14,045 bases of DNA from Syntrophomonadaceae bacterium (GTDB lineage Bacteria; Bacillota; Syntrophomonadia; Syntrophomonadales; Syntrophomonadaceae). Under the pieces are notes generated by a model. It was not told where the DNA came from and searched no databases. It saw only the letters and a list, made by a program, of their open reading frames with translations. Both the position numbers and the translations under genes were made by a program. Where the stretch lies: positions 1-14,045 of the forward strand of contig JAUNBV010000034.1 of NCBI GenBank assembly GCA_030526885.1, read 5' to 3'. Below are positions 7,622 to 13,089 of the stretch, piece after piece; the stretch's first letter is position 1; the number at the start of each line of letters is the position of its first letter.

Positions 7622-7650
7622 TGTATAGCATACCGGTTCCCGACTGACAA
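7622..7650 (-). promoter_or_regulatory. Promoter for the phosphatase lipoprotein gene
   Basis: Read on the minus strand, TTGTCA (7650-7645, five of six -35 bases) is followed after exactly 17 bp by TATACA (7627-7622, four of six -10 bases). This gives a leader of about 130 nt. The -35 lies inside one of the CCCTTGTC repeats of this region, so the promoter may have been supplied by repeat DNA. Confidence 0.5.
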
Positions 7651-7683
7651 GGGGGGTTCGCAAAACTACAGTTCCGGGGGGGA

Positions 7684-7703
7684 GCGGGCGCGAAAGCGCC
7701 CGC
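7684..7703. repeat. REP-like palindrome, copy 1 (GAAA loop)
   Basis: A perfect 8-bp stem, GCGGGCGC / GCGCCCGC, is closed by a GAAA tetraloop and starts with GGAG (7681-7684), the tetranucleotide often found at the foot of REP hairpins. The same stem recurs at 8987-9006 with loop TTGC, and its left half recurs at 7847-7854. There is no T tract, so it is not an ordinary terminator. Confidence 0.7.
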
Positions 7704-7725
7704 AGCAAATAGCAGTTAGCTTTTT

Positions 7726-7753
7726 GGTCAGGGGTCAGGGGTCAGGGGTTAGG
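7726..7753. repeat. Tandem heptamer array GGTCAGG x4
   Basis: Four consecutive heptamers on a strict 7-bp period: three exact GGTCAGG units and a final GGTTAGG. A sister array of three units lies at 7823-7843, and a hairpin occupies the space between the two. Confidence 0.85.
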
Positions 7754-7805
7754 ACATTTCCCGCGATCGACAAGCGAAGGGCAGGCGGAGCGCGGAAATG
7801 ACCTA
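7750..7805. repeat. Long imperfect hairpin with TA-ended arms
   Basis: Arms 7750-7765 and 7791-7805 pair over 15 positions, with one A-A mismatch and one bulged C, around a 25-nt loop. The outer part is TAGG-A-CATTTCC against GGAAATG-A-CCTA. A second small hairpin, CACCC-GGA-GGGTG (7806-7818), follows immediately. No open frame is seen. It could be a miniature inverted-repeat element or a structured RNA. Confidence 0.65.
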
Positions 7806-7822
7806 CACCCGGAGGGTGCTGG

Positions 7823-7843
7823 GGTCAGGGATCAGGGATCAGG
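7823..7843. repeat. Tandem heptamer array G(G/A)TCAGG x3
   Basis: Three heptamers, GGTCAGG, GATCAGG and GATCAGG, on the same period and strand as the array at 7726-7753. The array runs directly into GGAGCGGGCGC, which repeats the left arm of the REP-like palindrome. Confidence 0.8.
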
Positions 7844-8107
7844 GGAGCGGGCGCTTCCCTGTCTCTTGACGAGAATCGCCGCCGGCGCTAGACTGGTAGC
7901 ACGGGGGTGATTTCATACCTAGAAAGGCACGGGAAAAGAGTAAAACCGGTATCTATCATGTGATGCAGCGCGGAATAAACCGGCAAACTATTTTTCATGA
8001 TGAAGAAGACTATCAAAAATAGACAGTCCCTTAAAGAGCTAACCGGGGATACGAGGGGAACCGGCAGACTGGGGAGGCATAGGAGCGAACCGCACCCTTG
8101 TCTCTTG
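7844..8107 (+). mobile_element. Decayed REP/IS200-like element with internal deletion
   Basis: Two related sequences in direct orientation bound a transposase remnant: GGAGCG-N7-CCCTGTCTCTTG (7844-7868) and GGAGCG-N7-CCCTTGTCTCTTG (8082-8107). Each has GGAG at its start, as in REP-type ends of Y1 (HUH) transposases. Inside are the N-terminal 35 codons of a RAYT-type transposase and, after its stop, a short stretch (about 8022-8083) whose second frame reads SLKELTGDTRGTGRLGRHR. That is reminiscent of the C-terminal (S)IRQ-ARLTGI helix of such proteins, but is disrupted. The boundaries are inferred from the repeats; the element is too short to encode a working transposase. Confidence 0.5.
7915..8022 (+). 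pseudogene. N-terminal remnant of REP-associated tyrosine (Y1) transposase
   Basis: The frame reads PRKAREKSKTGIYHVM and then QRGINRQTIFHDEEDYQK before a TAG stop. This is the characteristic N-terminus of Y1-transposase (COG1943, RAYT-like) proteins, where the text 'HV..RG.NRQ.IF.D..DY' is conserved. The expected ATG is ATA (7915-7917), and no other start exists in frame nearby, although GGGGGTGA still stands at ribosome-binding distance. The HUH motif, the catalytic tyrosine and some 150-200 further residues are gone. The gene is therefore dead through loss of the start, a stop, and a large deletion. Y1 transposases mobilise single-stranded DNA bounded by hairpins, which fits the palindromes around it. 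Confidence 0.8.
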
Positions 8108-8133
8108 CCCGGCGCAGAGGAGGAGGAAAACCG

Positions 8134-8463
8134 ATGGCTTCGAGCAAAGAGTACCTGAATTTTATCCTGGAACAACTGGGCGCTTTGGAAGAAATAACGC
8201 ATCGCGCGATGATGGGCGAGTATATCATCTATTACCGGGGCAAGATTGCGGCCTACATCTGCGACGACCGGCTGCTGGTGAAAATTGTCCCCGCCGCCGA
8301 AAAATTGCTGCCCGCCGCGCCGCATGAACCGCCCTACCCCGGAGCCAAGGATATGCTGCTGGTGGAAGAAGTGGACGACCGCGAATTCCTGGTCAACTTG
8401 TTTGCGGCCATGTGTGACGAACTTCCCGCGCCCCGGCCCCAAAAGAAAAAACAGCGGCCATGA
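8134..8463 (+). CDS. TfoX N-terminal-domain family protein
   Basis: A protein of 109 residues matching the TfoX/Sxy N-terminal domain in its order of motifs: the helix YLNFILEQLGAL, the turn EITHRAMMGEYIIYYRGKIAAYICDDRLLVKI (equivalent to the family's R-MFGGYGIY-G-F-A-DD-LYLK core), and a closing helix FLVNLFAAMCDEL. The C-terminus is a basic/proline tail. Stand-alone proteins of this size are common in Firmicutes, and their role is not established; only the longer gammaproteobacterial Sxy/TfoX is a known competence coactivator. The start is ATG 8134, 7 nt behind AGGAGGAGG (8118-8126). An in-frame TTG at 8098 would add 12 arginine/glycine-rich residues and lies in the mobile-element remnant. 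The next gene begins 28 bp on and is probably co-transcribed. Confidence 0.8.
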   Translation: MASSKEYLNFILEQLGALEEITHRAMMGEYIIYYRGKIAAYICDDRLLVKIVPAAEKLLPAAPHEPPYPGAKDMLLVEEVDDREFLVNLFAAMCDELPAPRPQKKKQRP

Positions 8464-8491
8464 TATTGGCGGGAGGAGGACGCGGTCAATT

Positions 8492-8860
8492 ATGGAAATC
8501 AAACGCCGGGCGCGACAATTAAAAACCGATATCCCCGCCGTGTTTTGGGCGCTAAAGGATAAGGAGACCCCGGCCCCCGCTAAAGTGATGGCCGGGATAA
8601 CCGTGGCCTACGCCCTGTCCCCGCTCGATCTGATCCCCGATTTTATCCCCCTCCTGGGGTATTTGGACGATATCGTCCTGCTCCCCGCGCTGGTGGCCCT
8701 CACCATAAAACTCATCCCCGCCCCCGTATGGGAAAGAAGCCGCGCCCAGGCGCAGCAGTTATGGGCCAGCGGCCCGCCCCGGAAGTGGTATTTCGCCATC
8801 CCCGTCATCCTAATCTGGATGCTGCTGTTGGCGCTGATTATCAGGGCGTTAGTGCAATAG
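8492..8860 (+). CDS. YkvA/DUF1232-family membrane protein
   Basis: A protein of 122 residues. Its centre holds the DUF1232 signature YALSPLDLIPDFIPLLGYLDD, which begins at about residue 36, followed by the hydrophobic helix IVLLPALVALTIKLIP. A second membrane helix, WYFAIPVILIWMLLLALIIRAL, ends the protein. The N-terminus is basic (KRRARQLK) and would stay in the cytoplasm. Function in this family is unknown. The start is ATG 8492; GGGAGGAGG (8471-8479) lies a rather long 12 nt ahead. The frame is open further upstream into the tfoX-like gene, but without another ribosome binding site, and the family begins near this ATG. Placed 28 bp after the TfoX-like gene, it probably forms a two-gene unit. 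No terminator with a T tract follows; the next structure is the REP-like palindrome at 8987. Confidence 0.85.
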   Translation: MEIKRRARQLKTDIPAVFWALKDKETPAPAKVMAGITVAYALSPLDLIPDFIPLLGYLDDIVLLPALVALTIKLIPAPVWERSRAQAQQLWASGPPRKWYFAIPVILIWMLLLALIIRALVQ

Positions 8861-8974
8861 GGGCAGCATCCGATATGCTTGTGTGCTCCAAGTAAAGGCA
8901 ATAAAGCAGGACTGTTCCCTTGTCTCCAATGGGTATAACTCAAAAACCGGATTCGTTTTCGTTGAACGTCCACC

Positions 8975-8983
8975 TGTGGATAA
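8975..8983 (-). other. Perfect DnaA-box sequence
   Basis: TGTGGATAA is the complement of the consensus DnaA box TTATCCACA. It stands alone, overlaps a small palindrome (TCCAC-CT-GTGGA), and lies directly beside the second REP-like hairpin. No AT-rich unwinding region or cluster of boxes is seen, so it is not an origin; it could be a regulatory or titration site, or chance. Confidence 0.35.
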
Positions 8984-8986
8984 CTT

Positions 8987-9006
8987 GCGGGCGCTTGCGC
9001 GCCCGC
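8987..9006. repeat. REP-like palindrome, copy 2 (TTGC loop)
   Basis: The stem GCGGGCGC / GCGCCCGC is identical to that at 7684-7703, here with loop TTGC. It lies between the ends of two convergent genes, where it could block read-through, but it has no T tract on either strand. The rest of 8861-9050 holds one more CCCTTGTC motif (8917-8924), the DnaA box, and no gene. Confidence 0.7.
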
Positions 9007-9050
9007 GGTTGCCGTTTCGATATATCTGCCTCTGGGGGCGGCAGTCTTCC

Positions 9051-11072
9051 TCAGCGCAGGCTATGTTCTTCACCCACGATCTGGTAATAGGTGCGGGCGG
9101 TCAGGCCGTAGACGATGGTATAGAAAACGGCGAAGATGGCGATGGAGCCCAGGGTACACAGGGCGAACAGTCCGGTATCAGTCAGGTTTAGCGCCCTCAG
9201 CATGGTGGTTATGGCCGGAAAAGCGAACGCGAGGTGGAGGCAGGCGGCGGCCAGGGGCAGGGAGAACATGACGAGAATCTGCGAGCTCACCGCGCGCCGC
9301 ACTTCCTCGCGGCTCAAGCCCACTTTCTGCATGATGGCGAAACGCTCCTTATCATCATATCCTTCGGAAATCTGTTTATAGTAGATGATCAGCACCGTAG
9401 CCATGATGAATAATATCCCCAGGAACAGCCCGAGAAAAAGCAGGCCGCCGTATAGGGACAAAAAGTCCTGTCGGTTGGCGGTGCGGGATTCGATGCTGTA
9501 GCCGTCATAGCCATGGGCGCGCAGCTGGCTGATGATAGCGGCATAGGTTTGTTGGCAGGCCGCTTCGGGGGCGTCCAGATCAAAGCCGATATAGTGCCTG
9601 ATAGCGCTGATGGGGATATCATTGGCGGTGGGCAGGAGCGCTAAAAGGTTTTCCATCACCTCTATGTCGGATACGATGAGGAAATGGGTGCCGATCATGT
9701 CGGCGTTATAGGCGGTGCCGAGATTAAATCCGGCAAAATCGTCGCCGCTGGGCTTCAGTTCCCACTCTTGTCCCCATACCGACAGGGTGGGGTGGTGATA
9801 GGAGCCGCGCAGGGAGTAGAGCAGGGCTTGGCCCGGGTTTAATTCGGCCTCTAGGCCGGTCAAACCTTTAAAATCCTCGAGCGGCAGTAAGCACAGGTTG
9901 AAGACCGAGCGGTAGTTTATGGCGTCGCTGGGCTGATAGAGGGTGAAGCTGGCCTCGCCCTCCACCGGTTGCACCAGCAGGTTGAGATAGCGGTAATCCT
10001 GGACGCCTTGGGCGGATAAGCCTTGCTGGGCCAGGACCTGGTTGATTGCCTGATAGACGGGCTCCTCGTCGCGTTCCGGGCGGACGTCGCTTTGGATGGC
10101 GATCTCGTTGGGGTAGCGGGTGCGCAGCACATCCTCTAGGCCGATATATAACGAGGCGGTGGAGGACAGCATGACCAGCACCATGGTGGACAGGATACAG
10201 ATGCTGGCCAGACCGGCGGCGTTCTGTTTCATGCGGTACATCATGCCGGACACGGCGATAAAATGGTTGGTTTGATAATAATAATCCTTGCGCCGGCGCA
10301 ACAGTTTGAGCAAGGCGATGCTGCCGGCGATAAAGACACTATAAGTGCCGATGACCACCAGGATCACCGCGCTGAAAAAGAGCGGTATGATATCATAGGG
10401 ATTGGTGTTGGCCACGCAGATATAATAAGCGCCGCCCAGGCACAGCAAGCCCGCTATCGCCAACCACCACCGGGCCTGGGGTTCGCGCTCACCGGTGCGT
10501 CCGCCTTGTAACAGCTCGATGGGTTGGGCCAGATGGACTTGCCGCCAGGAATTGAGCAAGATGAGCAAAAAGATGGCGCCGAATAAAATCACGGTCAGGC
10601 CCGCGGCATAAGCCGAAAGCTCAAAACCGAATTTGGTATCGAATTGCAGCAGTTGCAGTAAGATCAGATACATCAGCTTGGAGAGCAGCATGCCGATCAG
10701 CAGGCCCGATACCAGGCTGATGAGCGCGGTATAAAGCGTCTCCCAGCACATGACCTTGGCCAGGTGCTTCTTTTCCAGGCCCAGGATGTTGAAAAGGCCG
10801 AATTCTTTTTTACGCCGTTTGATCAAAAAGCTGTGGGTGTAAAAGAGAAAGATGGCCGCGAACAAGCCTACCACGATGACGCCCAGGTTTAAAATGGTCT
10901 TTAGGGAAGCGGCGGCGTACATATCGGTGCCCAGCGCGGGATTGCGGGACAGCGAACCCATGATATAGAACATGGCTACGGTGATGATGCAGGTGATGAT
11001 GTAGGGCACATAGACCTGGGCATTTTTACGCAGATTGGCCGCCGCCAGCCGGGGGTAAAATCGTTTACTCAT
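9051..11072 (-). CDS. bceB: BceB-type FtsX-family permease (peptide-antibiotic resistance)
   Basis: A 673-residue permease with the BceB layout. It opens YPRLAAANLRKNAQVYVPYIITCII, then TM2-3 with the cytoplasmic signature IKRRKKEFGLFNILGLEKKHL. Further membrane helices follow up to about residue 310. A large extracytoplasmic domain of roughly 200 residues comes next, then three final TM helices with the second coupling loop KERFAIMQKVGLSREEVRRAV. In this family the external loop recognises the target peptide (or its lipid complex) and communicates with the sensor kinase, and the permease frees the lipid target from the drug. I chose ATG 11072, not the GTG at 11084, because the family starts shortly before the first helix; it overlaps the ATPase stop by 8 bp (ATGAGTAA). 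Which antibiotic is handled cannot be read; lengths near 650 are normal for the family. Confidence 0.92.
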   Translation of the reverse strand: MSKRFYPRLAAANLRKNAQVYVPYIITCIITVAMFYIMGSLSRNPALGTDMYAAASLKTILNLGVIVVGLFAAIFLFYTHSFLIKRRKKEFGLFNILGLEKKHLAKVMCWETLYTALISLVSGLLIGMLLSKLMYLILLQLLQFDTKFGFELSAYAAGLTVILFGAIFLLILLNSWRQVHLAQPIELLQGGRTGEREPQARWWLAIAGLLCLGGAYYICVANTNPYDIIPLFFSAVILVVIGTYSVFIAGSIALLKLLRRRKDYYYQTNHFIAVSGMMYRMKQNAAGLASICILSTMVLVMLSSTASLYIGLEDVLRTRYPNEIAIQSDVRPERDEEPVYQAINQVLAQQGLSAQGVQDYRYLNLLVQPVEGEASFTLYQPSDAINYRSVFNLCLLPLEDFKGLTGLEAELNPGQALLYSLRGSYHHPTLSVWGQEWELKPSGDDFAGFNLGTAYNADMIGTHFLIVSDIEVMENLLALLPTANDIPISAIRHYIGFDLDAPEAACQQTYAAIISQLRAHGYDGYSIESRTANRQDFLSLYGGLLFLGLFLGILFIMATVLIIYYKQISEGYDDKERFAIMQKVGLSREEVRRAVSSQILVMFSLPLAAACLHLAFAFPAITTMLRALNLTDTGLFALCTLGSIAIFAVFYTIVYGLTARTYYQIVGEEHSLR

Positions 11073-11832
11073 CGCTGCCACCACCCATCGCGATCGTGGT
11101 CAGCGTGTCCGAGATGTTTTGAAACATCTCCTCCTCGCGCCGGTCGCCCCGGTAAAGCTGGTGAAAGAGCTCGCCGTCGCGCAAGAACAGCACTCTTCGG
11201 GCATGGCTGGCCGCTTTCAGGCTGTGGGTCACCATCAATAGAGTTTGACCGCTTTGATTGACGTCGTGGAACAATTGCAACAAGATTTCGGCGGAACGCG
11301 AATCCAGCGCGCCGGTGGGTTCGTCGGCCAGGATGAGTTGGGGATCGGTGATGAGGGCGCGCGCCACCGCGCAGCGCTGCTGTTCCCCGCCGGACACCTC
11401 ATAGGGGAATTTACTCAAGATATCGCTGATCCTCAGCCGCTGGGCGATGGGCCGCAGGCGGGCGCTCATCTCCTCATGATGCTGGCCGGCCAGAACTAAG
11501 GGCAGAAAGATGTTGTCCTGTAACGAGAAGTTGTCCAGCAGGTTGAAGTCCTGAAATACGAAACCCAGGTTATCGCGGCGGAAAGCGGCGATCTCCTTCT
11601 CGCTGATCGCCACGATGTTCCTGCCGTTCAGCAGCACCTCGCCGCTGGTGGGCCGGTCCAGGGTGGCTAGGATGTTGAGCAGGGTGGTCTTGCCGGAACC
11701 CGATTCGCCCATGATAGCTACATATTCGCCCTTTTCCACCGAAAAAGACACCTGGGACAAGGCGGGGACCGGATGCCCGCCGAAGCGGGTGGTGTAGATT
11801 TTTTTCAGGTTATTGACTTCCAACAACGCCAT
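11065..11832 (-). CDS. bceA: BceA-type ABC transporter ATP-binding protein
   Basis: A 255-residue ATPase of the MacB/LolD/Bce class. Walker A is GESGSGKTT (42-50), the Q loop FVFQDFNLLDNFS (91-103, Gln94), the signature VSGGEQQR (146-153), Walker B LILADEPTGALDS (166-178), and the switch histidine MVTHS (His203). The short C-terminal extension rich in acidic and methionine residues is family-typical. Two subunits would power the permease encoded just downstream, whose gene overlaps this one by 8 bp. The start at 11832 has GGAGGG about 7 nt ahead (complement of 11840-11846). A leader of 246 bp separates it from the kinase gene and carries candidate regulator boxes at 11915-11957. All catalytic residues are present. 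Confidence 0.95.
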   Translation of the reverse strand: MALLEVNNLKKIYTTRFGGHPVPALSQVSFSVEKGEYVAIMGESGSGKTTLLNILATLDRPTSGEVLLNGRNIVAISEKEIAAFRRDNLGFVFQDFNLLDNFSLQDNIFLPLVLAGQHHEEMSARLRPIAQRLRISDILSKFPYEVSGGEQQRCAVARALITDPQLILADEPTGALDSRSAEILLQLFHDVNQSGQTLLMVTHSLKAASHARRVLFLRDGELFHQLYRGDRREEEMFQNISDTLTTIAMGGGSDE

Positions 11833-11914
11833 AGTAAAGCCCTCCCGTCTTTTAAGTAAGCACTTGCTTGCTCATGTCCAGCATAAAGAGACGGCAATCC
11901 CTTTACCTTAACTT

Positions 11915-11957
11915 CAGCTTACATGAGGGCCATTGTAACTTACATTTTGGTAAGCTG
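11915..11957 (-). promoter_or_regulatory. Candidate BceR-type operator cluster upstream of bceA
   Basis: An outer perfect inverted repeat, CAGCTTAC (11915-11922) and GTAAGCTG (11950-11957), encloses further half-sites. In order on the plus strand these are TTACAT (11919), TGTAA (11934-11938), TTACAT (11940) and GGTAA (11949-11953). The pair TTACA-TTTT-GGTAA (11940-11953) matches the BceR-like consensus TNACA-N4-TGTAA at all but one base and has its exact 14-bp length; TGTAA-C-TTACA (11934-11944) is a perfect palindrome; the two TTACAT are 21 bp apart, two helical turns. The cluster lies about 85-120 bp ahead of the bceA start. A possible -10, TATGCT, is at 11885-11880 on the minus strand; no convincing -35 is seen, as expected for an activator-dependent promoter. 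Confidence 0.65.
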
Positions 11958-12060
11958 GCGCGGCGCGCGCCCCTGTCCGGGCGAACATCCTGCGCGGCCT
12001 GGGCCCGGCGGGGAGCACGGGCGAAGGGAGGCCGGAGGGCAGGGGCGATTTAATCAGAGC
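11958..12060. other. Very GC-rich spacer between kinase gene and operator
   Basis: This stretch is clearly richer in G and C than its surroundings and holds no gene that I can support. CGCCCCTG (11968-11975) and CAGGGGCG (12041-12048) are perfect inverted repeats, and CCGGGCG/GCCCGG elements lie between them, so the transcript could fold into a branched structure. It lies just after the kinase gene and could attenuate read-through into bceA, but there is no T tract. Confidence 0.35.
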
Positions 12061-12078
12061 TTGCTTAAGCGGGCGGGT

Positions 12079-13089
12079 CTATTCCATCATGAACTCCGGT
12101 CGCTTCAGCCCAATCCTCACCTCAGTACCGCGCCCCATTTCCGACTGTATGCTGATGGTATGGGATAGCATGTCGAGCGTTCGCTGGCACAGGAACAGAC
12201 CGATGCCGGTGGATTTTTTATCGATGCGGCCATTATAGCCGGTAAAACCCTTTTCAAAGATGCGGGGCAAATCCTCGGGCGCGATACCGATGCCGGTATC
12301 GGCGATCAGCAAGCAATCCCCGTCCATGCGGATGGTAATGCCGCCCGTGTGCGTATACTTGAGCGCGTTGGACAAGATTTGCTCGATGACGAAGCGCAGC
12401 CATTTTTCATCCGTGAGCACCGAGCGCTCCAGCTCGTAGTAGTCCAAACTCAGTTTTTTCAGGATGAAGAGACGGGCATATTTACGCACCGCCGGCCTTA
12501 CGATATCGTCCAGTTCCAGCTTTGTCAGCACCAGATCGGAGGAACTGCTCTCCAGGCGCAGATAGGAGAGCACCATGTCCACGTATTGCTCAATCTTTAA
12601 CAGCTCGGTGCTCAATTCCTCGCGGTTTTCAGCCTCTTCGCTTTCCAGCAGCAGGCGCATGGCGAAGATGGGCGTCTTGATCTGATGCGCCCACAGCGTA
12701 TAATAATCGATCATTTCGCCGCTCTTCCGGTCGGCCCGGGACACCAAGCGCATCATATCCCGGTGCATGATGCGCATCAGTTCCTGATAATCGCTTTCCA
12801 GCAAGCCGGAGGGGAGCGGCAGTCGCTTTAAGTCCAGGCTGATGCGATCCCGCATTTCCAGCAGCGTGTTATGCCGGCGCTGAAAGCGCAGGAAATCATA
12901 GGCGGTCACAACGAGCGCGATCGCCGCGCAGAGCAGCACGGCGTAACCCACCGCCGCTATCGGCAGCGCATAGAGATAAAATATAAGGGCGAAGATGCCG
13001 GAGAATACGATAAACAGCGCCATGCTTCGGCGATGGACATGCATATATGCCCCGATCATGCGCCCCCATCCGGTAAGAGGCTTATTCAT
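12079..13089 (-). CDS. bceS: BceS-type intramembrane-sensing histidine kinase
   Basis: A 336-residue kinase with two adjacent membrane helices (about 23-41 and 44-63) and almost nothing between them, the hallmark of kinases that sense through a partner transporter rather than their own outer domain. The phosphoacceptor box is LWAHQIKTPIFAMRLL (His135). The ATP-binding domain has the N box IEQILSNALKYT (Asn241), G1 DTGIGI (264-269), an F box with IFEKGFTG, and G2 STGIGLFLC. It should phosphorylate the regulator whose gene precedes it with a 4-bp ATGA overlap (13086-13089), implying coupled translation; its own ribosome binding site is weak. All catalytic residues are intact. The partner BceAB-type transporter lies next downstream. 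Confidence 0.93.
   Translation of the reverse strand: MNKPLTGWGRMIGAYMHVHRRSMALFIVFSGIFALIFYLYALPIAAVGYAVLLCAAIALVVTAYDFLRFQRRHNTLLEMRDRISLDLKRLPLPSGLLESDYQELMRIMHRDMMRLVSRADRKSGEMIDYYTLWAHQIKTPIFAMRLLLESEEAENREELSTELLKIEQYVDMVLSYLRLESSSSDLVLTKLELDDIVRPAVRKYARLFILKKLSLDYYELERSVLTDEKWLRFVIEQILSNALKYTHTGGITIRMDGDCLLIADTGIGIAPEDLPRIFEKGFTGYNGRIDKKSTGIGLFLCQRTLDMLSHTISIQSEMGRGTEVRIGLKRPEFMME

Noticed and set aside
7684..7843. Possible CRISPR array
   Set aside because: The repeats are 7 bp, directly adjacent and without spacers; no cas gene is near.
7888..8502. Minus-strand open frame of 204 codons across the repeat region and the TfoX-like gene
   Set aside because: It overlaps the transposase remnant and a better-supported gene on the other strand; its sequence has no family resemblance.
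8975..9006. Possible replication origin
   Set aside because: Only one DnaA box, no AT-rich unwinding element, and no dnaA, dnaN or rpmH nearby.
8849..9073. Small minus-strand frame in the gap after the DUF1232 gene
   Set aside because: It runs through the REP-like palindrome and has a low-complexity arginine-rich translation and no convincing start signal.
11854..11869. AAGTAAG-CA-CTTGCTT imperfect inverted repeat in the bceA leader, as a second regulator box
   Set aside because: It does not fit the TNACA-N4-TGTAA form and lies too close to the start codon; at most a weak leader hairpin.
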